Of a stretch of DNA of 64,000 nt, positions 25,655 to 35,072 are shown piece after piece. Position 1 is the first letter of the stretch. Each line of letters opens with the position of its first letter. This DNA comes from Microbacterium suwonense. GTDB taxonomy: Bacteria > Actinomycetota > Actinomycetes > Actinomycetales > Microbacteriaceae. Location: the NCBI RefSeq assembly GCF_030296555.1, contig NZ_AP027728.1, positions 2,170,001-2,234,000 on the forward strand. The letters run 5' to 3'. The notes under the pieces are model-generated. The model saw only the letters and a program-made list of their open reading frames with translations, was not told the origin of the DNA and ran no database searches. The translations under genes were made by a program, and so were the position numbers.

Positions 25655-26289
25655 CCCCCGCCGTCTTCTCGCACGGCGACCTGCGGCTGTACCTGCTGTC
25701 GCTGCTGAATGAGGCGCCGCAGCACGGCTACGGCATCATCCAGGCGCTGACCGACCGCACCGGGGGCACCTACACGCCCAGCGCCGGCACGATCTACCCG
25801 CGGCTGGCGAAGCTCGAGGAGGAGGGCCTGGTCAGCAAGACCGTCGAAGGCCGCACCACGATCTACGCCATCACGGATGCCGGGCGCGCCGAGCTGGCGA
25901 CGCGTGAGGACGACCTGGTCGGCATCGAGGAGGGGCTGGCCGACTCGGTGCGGCTGATCGCCAGCGAGGTCCGCCAGAGCGTGCAGGAGGCGATGCGCAG
26001 TCTGCGCGCCGACCTCGCCACCGCCGCTCAGGAGGAGCGCAAGTCCGCCAAGGCACGTGCGCGCTCCGAGGGGATGAGCGACGAACGGGCCTCCAGTCGC
26101 GAGGCTCTGCACCGGGCGGATGCCGTGGTCAACGCGTTCCGGGCCCAGGTGCGCACTGATCTGCGCACCCACGTCGCTCGCGGCGGCGTGCTCGAGGCGA
26201 CGGTCGTGAGCGACCTGGAGCGCGCCCTCGACGACGCCGCCCATGCCGTGACCCGGGCCCTGGCCGCGTCAACTCCGTCAGACACGTAG
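25651..26289 (+). CDS. PadR-family transcriptional regulator
   Basis: A 212-residue regulator. The PadR winged helix is clear (LRLYLLSLLNEAPQHGYGI, TPSAGTIYPRLAKLEEEGL), followed by a long helical C-terminal part for dimerisation. ATG 25651 overlaps the DUF4097 stop (ATGA) and has GGAGGAATC upstream, so translation is coupled. It probably represses its own operon through the dyad at 24745-24782. Confidence 0.9.
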   Translation: MTPAVFSHGDLRLYLLSLLNEAPQHGYGIIQALTDRTGGTYTPSAGTIYPRLAKLEEEGLVSKTVEGRTTIYAITDAGRAELATREDDLVGIEEGLADSVRLIASEVRQSVQEAMRSLRADLATAAQEERKSAKARARSEGMSDERASSREALHRADAVVNAFRAQVRTDLRTHVARGGVLEATVVSDLERALDDAAHAVTRALAASTPSDT

Positions 26290-26296
26290 CCCGGGG

Positions 26297-26839
26297 CTAT
26301 TCGGTCCAGATGTCCTTCTGCTCGTCGGGCACCTCTTCGCCCTGCGGGATCACGAGCACGGGGCGATGCTGCCGGTGCGCCAGCCGCGCGGCGACGGAAC
26401 CCGTGAAGAACTCGCGGATCGATTCGCCCAGCCCGCGCTTGCGGGTGCCGACGACGATCAGCTGCGCATCGATCTTGTTCGCCAGCTGCTTGATCGCCAG
26501 CGCCGGGTCGCCGACCAGCTGGCGGGCGGTCCAGACGATGCCCTCCTTCTCCAGGCTCGCCGTCGCCATCTTCTGCACCTCTTCGAACTCGGCCGCACCG
26601 GCGTCGATGTTCAGATCGATGGGTGCGGAGTGCACGTAGCCGTCCGGGTCCTCGTAGGTGACGAAGCGCGTGACGTCGACGTGCACGACGACCAGGGGTG
26701 CCCCGAGCAGCTTGGCGTAGCGGAGCGCCTCGGAGAGCACATGGGCGGGCTGACCGGGTTGCAGCCCGACGATGACCGCCCCCTGCAGGGCCGCGTTCTG
26801 GGCGGCCTCATCGGGTTCCGCAGGCGTGGAATCTGACAT
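26297..26839 (-). CDS. Universal stress protein (UspA family)
   Basis: A 180-residue single-domain Usp protein. The ATP-binding signature is visible as VVGTRKRGLGESIREFFTGS followed by VAARL. The early strand AVIVGLQPG and LVVVHVDV complete the fold. ATG 26839 with AAGGATC upstream. It is convergent with padR, seven bases apart. Its specific stress role is unknown. Confidence 0.9.
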   Translation of the reverse strand: MSDSTPAEPDEAAQNAALQGAVIVGLQPGQPAHVLSEALRYAKLLGAPLVVVHVDVTRFVTYEDPDGYVHSAPIDLNIDAGAAEFEEVQKMATASLEKEGIVWTARQLVGDPALAIKQLANKIDAQLIVVGTRKRGLGESIREFFTGSVAARLAHRQHRPVLVIPQGEEVPDEQKDIWTE

Positions 26840-26992
26840 GTCTGATCCTTCCGCTGAAGGGCCGTCGCGCGGCCGGATGCTCTGGCGTGCGTGCTATCCT
26901 GAATGCTACTCTTACCGGCCTCAAGCCGGTGCCGTGAATATCATCGGGCGTCGCACAGCCCGCTGCTGAACTCGTAAAAGGGGGTCTCGCGC

Positions 26993-27181
26993 ATGGGCCG
27001 TGGCCGTCAGAAGGCGAAGCACACCAAGATTGCTCGCGAACTCAAGTCGTACAGTCCGAATGTGAACTTCTCCGCTCTGGAGAGTGAACTCGGGCATCCG
27101 TCGTCGGACGACGACCAGTACGTCGACAAGTGGGCCGATCAGTACGAGGACGAAGACGAGGACGAGCTCGAGCGAGCCTGA
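26993..27181 (+). CDS. DUF3073 protein
   Basis: A 62-residue basic-then-acidic protein conserved across Actinobacteria (DUF3073): MGRGRQKAKHTKIARELKSY, ending in a run of Asp/Glu. Function unknown. ATG 26993 follows AAAGGGGG. Possible -10 boxes TATCCT and TACTCT lie around 26890-26915, followed by a small CCGGC/GCCGG hairpin in the leader. Confidence 0.9.
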   Translation: MGRGRQKAKHTKIARELKSYSPNVNFSALESELGHPSSDDDQYVDKWADQYEDEDEDELERA

Positions 27182-27194
27182 CCCTCTCCTTCGC

Positions 27195-27246
27195 ACGACA
27201 GACACCCTGGCGACCAGCATCCGCTGTGTCGACCAGGGTTTCGTCG
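27195..27246. terminator. Imperfect hairpin after DUF3073 gene
   Basis: Interrupted complementary arms containing ACCCTGG-CGAC and GTCG-ACCAGGGT lie directly downstream of the DUF3073 stop. Probable terminator; no T-run. Confidence 0.4.
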
Positions 27247-27309
27247 TTCCCCCATCCGTCGCCGACGCCCCGGGAGCGCTGGGGGCAGAAGCGGTGACAG
27301 AATAGCCGG

Positions 27310-28149
27310 ATGCCCCGCGTCGCCGCCCTGTACCGCTATCCGATCAAGGGTTTCACACCCGAGCGGCACGACGAGCTGACCGTGCAGCCCGACGGGCGCA
27401 TCGCGGGTGACCGCGTGCTGGCTTTCCGGTTCGCGGATGCTGCAGAACCGGAGCAGCGCGACGGTCTGGACTACTGGCCGAAGTCGAAGGGCCTGGCACT
27501 GGAGTCGTTTCCGACGCTGGCCGCGCTGCGTGTCGCGTACGACCACGACGCGAAGCGCGTGCGCATCACGCACGACGACTCGCTGCTCGTCGACGTGGTG
27601 CTGGATGCCGAGGGCCGCACCGAACTGACCGATATCGTCACCGCGTTCGTGATGGACTCCCCTGAGTGGAAGCTGCTGCAGCGCGAGGGCCGTCTGCCGC
27701 TGGTGCTGGTCGGCGACGGTGAGCGCTCCAGGTTTCAGGACCGACCGCGCGGGTTCGTGACGGTGCACAGCGAGGCGAGCGTCGAGGCGGTGAACGCCGC
27801 CCTCCCGAACAAGGCGCCCGGCCTGGTGCTGGATGACCGCCGGTTCCGTTCGAACGTCGTGATCGACGGGGCGGATGCCTGGGATGAGCTGTCCTGGAGC
27901 GGCAAGGTGCGCATCGGCGACCTCCGCTTCACAGCCGAGGGCCCGATCGTGCGGTGCCTGGCCACGCATGCGAACCCCGACACCGGCATCCGGGATGCCA
28001 GGGTGCTGACCACCCTCACCCGCGAGATCGGCCTGTCCGAGCCGTCGCTCGGAAGGCTCCTGCTGTTGCAGGGCGTGAGCGGGGCCGTGGGCGACGAGAG
28101 CGGCGCCGATGGAGTGATCCGCGTCGGCGACGAGGTCAGCGTGGGCTGA
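27310..28149 (+). CDS. MOSC-domain protein
   Basis: A 279-residue protein: an N-terminal beta-barrel part (VAALYRYPIKGFTPE) then a MOSC domain with RRFRSNVVIDG and the conserved cysteine in VRCLATHANPDTG. This is the architecture of YcbX/mARC-like molybdenum-cofactor enzymes reducing N-hydroxylated compounds. ATG 27310 lies six bases behind CAGAAT. Partner reductase not seen nearby. The family call is firm; the reaction is inferred. Confidence 0.85.
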   Translation: MPRVAALYRYPIKGFTPERHDELTVQPDGRIAGDRVLAFRFADAAEPEQRDGLDYWPKSKGLALESFPTLAALRVAYDHDAKRVRITHDDSLLVDVVLDAEGRTELTDIVTAFVMDSPEWKLLQREGRLPLVLVGDGERSRFQDRPRGFVTVHSEASVEAVNAALPNKAPGLVLDDRRFRSNVVIDGADAWDELSWSGKVRIGDLRFTAEGPIVRCLATHANPDTGIRDARVLTTLTREIGLSEPSLGRLLLLQGVSGAVGDESGADGVIRVGDEVSVG

Positions 28150-28243
28150 TCTACAGCTCGTTCACCGCGCGAAGCTTCGCGATGAATGCGGGCATGCGAC
28201 GGAGGCACAGAAGTCAGCGTCACTCTGCTACGGATCGGCGTCG

Positions 28244-28510
28244 TTGGCGTCCGCCTCGACCGAAGTTAGTCAGCCGCCGACGGATGGAATCATCGGGCAA
28301 CTGCCTGAGATGACGCAGAGAATCGCCAACGCCGAGGCCCAGTGCGGCGTCGCCTGGCAGATCGGCGCGTTCACCCCCGAGGGCTCCTCGGACGACACGA
28401 ACCTCCCAGTACCGAACCTCTTCACCTGCCTGCTCCGCGACGGTCGCCTCGGAGTCTTCCCCGTCACGGACGGCATCGACTGCGCGGGGCTCGGCCTCAA
28501 AGCGCCCTGA
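28244..28510 (+). CDS. Uncertain small ORF
   Basis: An 88-residue frame starting with TTG: MASASTEVSQPPTDGIIGQL, three cysteines, ending GLGLKAP. I recognise no family. The region 28150-28574 has lower GC than its neighbours, and a similar-length frame exists on the other strand, so this may be chance or a decayed gene. Otherwise nothing is visible in this stretch. Confidence 0.25.
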   Translation: MASASTEVSQPPTDGIIGQLPEMTQRIANAEAQCGVAWQIGAFTPEGSSDDTNLPVPNLFTCLLRDGRLGVFPVTDGIDCAGLGLKAP

Positions 28511-28574
28511 CACATGCAATGAGTGCGTCAGGAGTATCTCAAACGTTCTCGATGTAGATCACCCAGAGTCCGGC

Positions 28575-29729
28575 TCAGAGCTGGTCGACGCTCCCGACAT
28601 GGAGCAGATCATTCATGGGCAGAACCGTCGCTCGCGGGTGCAAGTCATAACGACGGCTTCCCGGGTACAGGATCCAGAGATGCCGCAACTGCAGGCCTGA
28701 GTCCTCCAGCGCTGCGGTCATCGACGACGTCAGTCGCGGTGCATCCGCTCGCTTTATCTCGAATCCGATGCGCTCGCCGAAACGCTCAAGCACCAGATCC
28801 ACCTCCGCGCCGTTGCTGGTCCGCCAGAAATATGGCTCCGCATGTTCTGCCCTTCTGAGGACCTCATCGATCACCAGCGACTCCCAGGATGCCCCCACCC
28901 CGGGATGCCGCAGCAGGGCATCTTCGGAGGCCACACCCCACAGGGCGTGAACGATGCCCGTGTCCCGGAGGAAGATCTTCGGCGTACGCACCAGACGCTT
29001 CCCCGCATTGGCCAGCCAGGGTCTGAGCGTGCGCACCAACAGGGCGTCGTTCAGTCCGTCCACGTACCTGCGCGCCGTCGACTCTCCGATACCGAGCGCC
29101 CGTGCCGTCGATGCGGCGTTCCACAGATTGGCCTGGTGGTGAGCGAGTTGGGTCAGAAACCGCTCGATGCTCGCGGCGGGGAGCGCCAGCCCGAATTCGC
29201 GGAGGTCGCGGCTGGCCAGTGTGCGGATGTACGATCGCCGCCAGCGCATCGAGTCCTTGTCCGTCGAGGCGAGCGTGGACCTCGGGAATCCTCCGCGGAT
29301 CCAGACCCGCCCGATGTCGTCGTCGACGTCCGCCGCGCCGAGGCCGGGCAGCTCCATCACCTCTACACGGCCCGCGAGGGATTCGGCAGACTGACGAAGA
29401 GCGTCAGGAGAAGCGCTGCCGAGAACCAGAAACGTCGCTGGCGCGTCGGCCCGATCTGCGAGCACGCGAAGCACGGGGAACAGATCGGGATGCCGCTGAA
29501 CCTCATCGATGACGACCGTGCCACGCAGCGGCTGCAATGCGAGCATCGGCTCACTCAGACGCGCGAGATCGATCGGATCCTCAAGATCGAAGTAGTTCAT
29601 CGTCCCAGGACGGACGATCGAGCGTGCCAGCGTCGTCTTGCCGACTTGGCGCGCTCCGACGAGAAGCACGACTGGCGAGCGCCGCAGTGCTTCGCTGAGT
29701 TCCCGCTCCACTTCTTCTCGTGCGATCAT
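28575..29729 (-). CDS. AAA_14/DUF4143 ATPase
   Basis: A 384-residue ATPase with the fold common among laterally moving bacterial genes. Walker A GARQVGKTTLA (about residue 26), Walker B GTVVIDEVQ, then the C-terminal DUF4143 part with a nuclease-like stretch RTSNGAEVDLVLERFG and IGFEIKRAD. Biological role unknown. ATG 29729 stands six bases behind TAACTT, so the mRNA is leaderless. An inverted repeat at 29743-29777 lies just upstream. Confidence 0.85.
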   Translation of the reverse strand: MIAREEVERELSEALRRSPVVLLVGARQVGKTTLARSIVRPGTMNYFDLEDPIDLARLSEPMLALQPLRGTVVIDEVQRHPDLFPVLRVLADRADAPATFLVLGSASPDALRQSAESLAGRVEVMELPGLGAADVDDDIGRVWIRGGFPRSTLASTDKDSMRWRRSYIRTLASRDLREFGLALPAASIERFLTQLAHHQANLWNAASTARALGIGESTARRYVDGLNDALLVRTLRPWLANAGKRLVRTPKIFLRDTGIVHALWGVASEDALLRHPGVGASWESLVIDEVLRRAEHAEPYFWRTSNGAEVDLVLERFGERIGFEIKRADAPRLTSSMTAALEDSGLQLRHLWILYPGSRRYDLHPRATVLPMNDLLHVGSVDQL

Positions 29730-29742
29730 GCATCCAAGTTAC

Positions 29743-29777
29743 CATGTAATACCCCCAGCAGCTGGTGGAATTACATG
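29743..29777. promoter_or_regulatory. Inverted repeat upstream of DUF4143 gene
   Basis: Arms CATGTAAT (29743-29750) and ATTACATG (29770-29777) with partly complementary interior (CCCCCAGC/GCTGGTGG). It covers the promoter region of the ATPase gene, so it is a likely operator. Confidence 0.5.
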
Positions 29778-29824
29778 CCTCTTGAAGGGTCGGTCAGGTA
29801 CGCGCGTTCACTGCGCAAGCATCC

Positions 29825-31135
29825 TCACCACGCGCCGTGCCGGGTCTCCCACTCGTCTTCGACCGTGCGGCGGCGGCCGGCGATCATGCCGGCCGGGATG
29901 CTCGCGATCAGCACCGCCCCGACCACGATCAACGGCACTGTCCAGCCGCGCGTCGCATCGTGCAGCAGGCCGATCAGGATCGGGAACACCGCCGCAAGCA
30001 GGTAGCCCACGCTCTGCACGAAGCTCGACAGCAGCACCGCGCTCTCGGTCGTGCGGGAACGGATGCTGATCAGCACCAGCGCGAGCGGGAACAGCAGCCC
30101 CACCAGGCCGAACAGCACCGTCCACAGCCACAGCAGGCCCGGAACCGGCGCGAGCAGCAGCCCCAGGATGCCGATCGCCCCGCCGATCGCACCGAACAGG
30201 AACAGCGGCCGGGTGGCGTGGAAGCGCACCACCAGCACGGGGATCAGCAGCGACGAGGGCAGGCCGATGAACGCGAACAGCGACAGCAGGAAGCCCGCCG
30301 TCCCGGCGTCGACGCCGGCGATGTCGATCATGATCACCGGAAGCCACGCGAACGACACGTAGGCCATGATCGACGACGTGCCGAAGGTGATCGACAGCGC
30401 CCACACCAGCGGGATGCGGGCGAGGCGGGCGAACAGCCGGCGGCTGCTCGGCGAGGTCGCGATCGGCCCGGTGACAGAGAAGGCGGAGTCATCGGATGCT
30501 GGCACTCCGCCCGGTTCAGGCACCGGAGGAGACGAGGTCGTCGATTCCGTGGTGGCGCGCTGCGTCATCAGCACCCCGAGCCACGGGATGATCCCAGCGA
30601 ACGCGAACACCGCCCACATCGCCAGCGAGAAGCGCCAGCCCGCGGCATCCGCCACCGGCACCGCGACCAGCGGCGGCACGAACGTCGAGAACGCCATCGC
30701 CGTCGTGTACAGCGTCATCATCAGCCCGATGCGGTCGGGGAAGTACTTCTTCACCAGCGGTGGCATCAGGATGTTGCCCATTCCGACGCCCGCGAAGATC
30801 ACGGCGGTCGCCAGCACCAGGCCCACCGATTCCGCGACCAGGCCTCGCAGGATCAGTCCGGCCGCGATCGCGACCAGCGCGATCACCGTTAGCCACTCGA
30901 TTCCGAGGCGGCGCTCCAGCGGGGGCGTCAGCAGGCCGAACACGGCGAAGCACACCGGCGGCAGGGTGCCGATCAGGCCGAGCACGGCCGACGAGAGCGG
31001 GAAGTCCGATGCGATGTGGTCGACGACCGGCGACAGGGATGCCACCGCCGAGCGCAGCGAGAACGCGCACAGCAGGATGCCGAGCACCGCGAGCGCGCGC
31101 CCCTGCCAGAGCGGTCGTGCGCCCGAGGTCGTCAC
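29825..31135 (-). CDS. MFS transporter, CynX/NimT type
   Basis: A 436-residue twelve-helix permease. ILLCAFSLRSAVASLSPVV at the N-terminus and GMGNILMPPLVKKYFPDR are typical of the cyanate/nitroimidazole (CynX/NimT) group. GTG 31135 overlaps the purF stop (GTGA), so it is translated with the purine operon. A longer frame running upstream is only the purF gene in its alternative frame. Substrate unknown; position suggests a purine-linked solute, but that is inference. Confidence 0.85.
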   Translation of the reverse strand: MTTSGARPLWQGRALAVLGILLCAFSLRSAVASLSPVVDHIASDFPLSSAVLGLIGTLPPVCFAVFGLLTPPLERRLGIEWLTVIALVAIAAGLILRGLVAESVGLVLATAVIFAGVGMGNILMPPLVKKYFPDRIGLMMTLYTTAMAFSTFVPPLVAVPVADAAGWRFSLAMWAVFAFAGIIPWLGVLMTQRATTESTTSSPPVPEPGGVPASDDSAFSVTGPIATSPSSRRLFARLARIPLVWALSITFGTSSIMAYVSFAWLPVIMIDIAGVDAGTAGFLLSLFAFIGLPSSLLIPVLVVRFHATRPLFLFGAIGGAIGILGLLLAPVPGLLWLWTVLFGLVGLLFPLALVLISIRSRTTESAVLLSSFVQSVGYLLAAVFPILIGLLHDATRGWTVPLIVVGAVLIASIPAGMIAGRRRTVEDEWETRHGAW

Positions 31136-32597
31136 GACGTCTGCGACTTCTCGACCCAGTCGAGGTATTCGGGTGACACGGTGCCGGTGACGTAGCGGCC
31201 GTCGAAGCAGCTCATGTCGAGGTCGGTCAGCTCGGTGCCCTCGGTGATCGCGGCCTTCAGATCCTCGACCTCCTGGTACACGATCCGGTCGCAGCCCAGT
31301 TCCTCGGCGATCTCGGGGATCGTGCGCCCGTGTGCGATCAGCTCGGCACGCGAGGGCATGTTGATGCCGTACACGTGCGGGTGTCGCACCGGCGGCGCCG
31401 CCGACGCGAAGATGACCGAGGTCGCCCCGGCATCCCGCGCCATCTGGATGATCTGCTTGCTGGTCGTGCCCCGCACAATCGAATCGTCGATCAGCAGCAC
31501 GTTCTTGCCCTGGAACTCCGTCGACATGGCGTTCAGCTTCTGCCGCACGCTCTTCTTGCGCACCGCCTGCCCCGGCATGATGAACGTGCGCCCGACATAA
31601 CGGTTCTTGTAGAAGCCCTCGCGGTACTCCTTGCCGAGCTTGCGCGCCACCTCCATCGCCGAGGGGCGGGAGGAGTCGGGGATCGGCATGACCACGTCGA
31701 TCTCGTCCAGCGGGACGTGCTTGGCGATCGTGTCGGCCAGCCGGTCGCCCATGCGCAGCCGCGACTCGTACACCGAGACACCGTTCATGATCGAGTCGGG
31801 GCGGGCAAGATACACGTACTCGAACGCGCACGGGGTCAGCTGCGTGGTCTCGGCGCACTGCCGGGTGAACAGCTCGCCGTCGTTGGTAATGAACACGGCC
31901 TCGCCGGGCTCGACCTCGCGCACGATCTCGTAGTCGGCGTTCTCCAGCACGAGCGACTCGCTGGTGACCACCCACTCGTCGCCCTCCCCGGGGTCGCCGA
32001 TGCACGCCGGCCGAGGATGAGAGGACGGATGCCGAAGGGGTCGCGGAAGGCGAGCAGACCGTACCCGGCGATGATCGCGACCACTGCGTAGGCGCCCTCG
32101 ATGCGCTTGTGCGTGCGGGTGACCGCCTCGAAGATGCGCTCCGGGTCAAGGTCCACGGTGGAGGTGGTGGTCTGCAACTCGTTGGCGAGCACGTTCAGCA
32201 GCAGCTCGGTGTCGCTGGACGAGTTCAGGTGCCGGCGGTCGCGCTGTGCCATCTCGGCGGTCAGCTCACGCGTGTTGGTGAGGTTGCCGTTGTGGATGAG
32301 CACGATGCCGTAGGGCGCGTTCACGTAGAACGGCTGCATCTCCTCCTCGTTCGAGGCGGTGCCTTTGGTGGCGTAGCGCACGTGCCCCAAGCCGATGTTG
32401 CCCAGCAGCGAGCGCATGTCGCGGGTGCGGAACGCCTCGCGCACCATGCCCTCGGCCTTGGCCATGTGCATCACGCCGTTCGGCTCGGCTGTGGCGATGC
32501 CGGTGGCATCCTGCCCGCGGTGCTGCAGCAGCAGCAGCGCGTCGTAGATGTCCTGATTGACCGGGCCGTTGCCGACCATTCCGACGATGCCGCACAT
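31132..32597 (-). CDS. purF: Amidophosphoribosyltransferase PurF (frameshifted)
   Basis: Catalyses the first step of purine synthesis, PRPP plus glutamine to phosphoribosylamine. The N-terminal Cys2 nucleophile (MCGIVGMVG), GHVRYATKGTA and the PRPP site VLLIDDSIVRGTTS are present. The frame breaks at the adjoining C4/G4 runs 31986-31993; one extra base gives TPGEGDEWVVTSESLVLE and 489 codons. It follows purM by six bases and overlaps the MFS gene. Confidence 0.93.
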
Positions 32598-32603
32598 GGG
32601 GTG

Positions 32604-33721
32604 CTACTTCGTTCCCTTCGCATAGGCGCCGACCAGGCGCACGGCTCCACCATCAACGCCCTTGGCGCCCTCTTCGAACTCGCCAGCCGGACGTGCGCCG
32701 GTGCCGACCGTCGCGACCTGCCACGCGGAGATCCCCTGTGCCCGGATCGCGGCGATCGCAGCATCCTTCTGCGCGTCGGCGACGACGGCGAGGAAGCCGA
32801 TGCCGAGGTTCCAGGTGCCCTCGGTGTCGACGATCTCTGTGCCGGCGATGTCGGCCAGCACCTGGAAGACCGGGCTCGGCGACCAGGTGGAGCGGTCGAC
32901 CTCGGCCCAGCTGCCCTGCGGCAGCACGCGGGCGAGGTTGGCGGCGATGCCGCCGCCGGTGACGTGACTGAGGGAGTGGACGGCCCCCGCGGGCAGCTCG
33001 TCGATGAGCGTCAGCAGCGGTGTCGTGTACAGGCGGGTCGGCTCGAGCAGCGCCTCACCCCAGGTGGTGCCGAGGTCGGCGGCGTTGTCGCCGTAGCCGA
33101 TGCCGGCGTTCGCGACGATGTGCCGCACGAGGGAGTACCCGTTGGAGTGCAGACCGCTGGATGCCAGTGCGATCACCGCATCGCCGTCCTGCACCCGGTC
33201 GGCGCCGAGCACGGCATCCGCTTCGACGACTCCGGTGGCGGCGCCGGCGACGTCGTAGTCGCGCGGGCCGAGGAGGCCGGGGTGCTCGGCGGTCTCGCCG
33301 CCGACCAGTGCCGTGCCGGTCGCCGAGCACGCCTCGGCGATGCCGCGCACGATGTCGGCGATGCGCTCGGGCACGACCTTGCCGCAGGCGATGTAGTCGG
33401 TCATGAACAGCGGCTTGGCGCCCACCACGACGATGTCGTCGACGACCATGCCGACCAGGTCCTGCCCGATCGTGTCGTGCTTGTCGATGGCCTGCGCGAT
33501 CGCGACCTTCGTGCCCACGCCGTCGGTGCTGCTGGCCAGCAGCGGACGGGTGTAGCCGAGCAGCGCGCTGGCATCGAACATGCCGGCGAATCCGCCGACT
33601 CCGCCGAGTACCTCGGGCCCGTGCGTCGCACGCACCGAGGCCTTCATGAGTTCGACGGCGAGGTCACCGGCCGCGGTGTCGACACCGGCCTGAGCGTAGG
33701 GATTGGTGGGGAGGCTGCCAC
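32604..33721 (-). CDS. purM: Phosphoribosylformylglycinamidine cyclo-ligase PurM (frameshifted at start)
   Basis: Closes the imidazole ring in purine synthesis. The body is typical: TNPYAQAGVDTAAGD, STDGVGTKVAIA, HVTGGGIAANLARVL. The open frame extends far upstream without similarity. A better start is GTG 33721, six bases behind TAGGCT (33728-33733), which reads MAASPTNPYAQ if one base is added to the G4 run 33708-33711 (373 codons). First gene of purM-purF-MFS, probably leaderless. Confidence 0.9.
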
Positions 33722-33811
33722 CCTGACAGCCTACCGGCCCGCAGGCGGCGCGCAGGCACCTGAGACGGGGGACCGATGCCGCAGTGCCGGGCGCGCCGAA
33801 GCGATGCGTGC

Positions 33812-33817
33812 TACAGT
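33812..33817 (+). promoter_or_regulatory. -10 box with long leader, 97-residue protein gene
   Basis: TACAGT at 33812-33817 would start an mRNA near 33824, about 136 bases before ATG 33960. This is the one small gene in its neighbourhood with a long leader. No known riboswitch is recognised in it. Confidence 0.4.
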
Positions 33818-33959
33818 GAGTGGTTGCGCAGGTTTCGCCGATTCTCACACGGCGCAGCGCACACCCGGCTGGAGCATTGAAGCCGGTCCGCACCGACGCG
33901 GGCCCGTCCCCGGCCATTGCAGAGGCAGCATCGTGCCGCCCGCACACGAGTCAAGAATC

Positions 33960-34253
33960 ATGAGCAGTACAGAAACTTCCGCGCGCTTCGACGCGCCCCC
34001 GACGACCTCCCCGACCGCTCCCCTGGCCTGGCGCCAGGCCGATGCCGACGTGTTCGTCGCCACGAACGACGGCGAGTTCGCCGGCTTCGTCGCCGTCGAG
34101 CAGAACGCGCACGTCGTCCACGACAGCCTCAGCCGCCGCATCGGCAGCTACTCGACCCTCGCCGCCGCCCGTCAGGCGCTGGTGGATGCCACACGTCCGC
34201 CGTCCCAGCGCCGCGAGCGGCTGCGCCGCCGCATCCTCGCCCGCCGTCGCTGA
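33960..34253 (+). CDS. Conserved hypothetical small protein
   Basis: A 97-residue protein beginning MSSTETSARFDAPPTTSP, with a central part ADADVFVATNDGEFAGFVAV and a strongly basic end (RERLRRRILARRR). Family not recognised. Codon use is normal for the window. The frame is also open far upstream, but the ATG is the first plausible start after the probable promoter. Divergent from purM. Confidence 0.6.
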   Translation: MSSTETSARFDAPPTTSPTAPLAWRQADADVFVATNDGEFAGFVAVEQNAHVVHDSLSRRIGSYSTLAAARQALVDATRPPSQRRERLRRRILARRR

Positions 34254-34260
34254 GCGTTCC

Positions 34261-34330
34261 GCGCGCACCCCGGCATCCGTCCGCGCGCACCCCGGCATCC
34301 GTCCGCGCGCACCCCGCGCGTCCCCCGCGC
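34261..34330. repeat. 22-bp tandem repeat
   Basis: Two identical 22-base units (34261-34282 and 34283-34304, ending CCCCGGCATCCGTCC) followed by degenerate copies to 34330. Directly downstream of the 97-residue protein gene. Confidence 0.7.
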
Positions 34331-34339
34331 GCGTCCCGG

Positions 34340-34410
34340 CATCCGTTCAGGGGTCGCGAATGGTCGCATCCCACGTCGTGAGGCGACCATTTGCGACTCG
34401 CGAACGGATG
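34340..34410. repeat. Long hairpin, family G
   Basis: Outer arms CATCCGTTC and GAACGGATG (34340-34348, 34402-34410) enclose inner 15-base arms with one mismatch (GTCGCGAATGGTCGC at 34353-34367, partner 34383-34397). Its core GTCGCRAATGG resembles the arm of the element at 36739-36795. Confidence 0.7.
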
Positions 34411-34455
34411 CGGAGCTCTGGCGCGAACGCGCGGCGGACACCTTACGATGGGGCC

Positions 34456-35055
34456 ATGGTCGACAAGCCGCAGTGGCTGATCCGCGAAGACGCCGGCACC
34501 TCGGTGCTGGTGGCGCTCGCGTTGCGTCAGCTGCTCGGCATCCGTGCTCCTGAGGATCTGCCCACGCTGCGCGGCCTGGATGCACGTCGCCCGGATGCTG
34601 CGGATGCCGATGATGCGCTCGAGGAGCAGTGGCGAGAGTACTGGAACATGACCGTCGAGCCGCGGGCGCACCGCTCCGAGGTGCCGCTCGATCTGATCGA
34701 CGGATTCGACACGCTCGTCGCGCTGCCGACCACCGGCGCGGAGGAGCTGCGTGACGCAATCGTGCCGCACGCGGCATCCGTGCTCCGCTATGCGCAGGAC
34801 GCGCATAACCGCTACGTCGACTCGGTCAGCTCATCGGGCGGGGCCTACCGCGCGTACGCGAGCGCGATCGCCGAGTTCGAGCGCGAGATGGGACGCCGCG
34901 CGCACTCGTTCGAGCTGAACGTGCAGGTGCTGCCGTTCAGCCAGCGCGGCATCTGGTGGATCGGTGCGCTCAGCGTGGCCGTCACCGACGGGCTGCGGCG
35001 CGACGTCGTCGCGTTCGACACCGCCATGCGCCCGGTGATCGCCGAACTCGCCTGA
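34456..35055 (+). CDS. Conserved hypothetical protein
   Basis: A 199-residue soluble protein: MVDKPQWLIREDAGTSVLVA, an acidic middle (ADADDALEEQWREYWNM) and a C-terminal domain (RRAHSFELNVQVLPFSQRGI, AFDTAMRPVIAEL). No family recognised with confidence. ATG 34456 is six bases behind TACGAT (34444-34449), giving a leaderless mRNA. Convergent with the small membrane protein at 35073. Confidence 0.75.
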   Translation: MVDKPQWLIREDAGTSVLVALALRQLLGIRAPEDLPTLRGLDARRPDAADADDALEEQWREYWNMTVEPRAHRSEVPLDLIDGFDTLVALPTTGAEELRDAIVPHAASVLRYAQDAHNRYVDSVSSSGGAYRAYASAIAEFEREMGRRAHSFELNVQVLPFSQRGIWWIGALSVAVTDGLRRDVVAFDTAMRPVIAELA

Positions 35056-35072
35056 GCTCAGCCGACCGCTTC

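Noticed and set aside
26880..26992. Possible tRNA or small RNA before DUF3073
   Set aside because: A small GC hairpin is present, but no cloverleaf or CCA; it reads as a promoter and leader.
28220..28519. Minus-strand ORF of 99 codons
   Set aside because: No similarity, no ribosome site, antisense to another weak frame; not supported.
29825..32149. 774-codon frame suggesting a PurF-MFS fusion
   Set aside because: It is the MFS gene plus an out-of-frame reading of purF; the GTG at 31135 overlapping the purF stop is the natural start.
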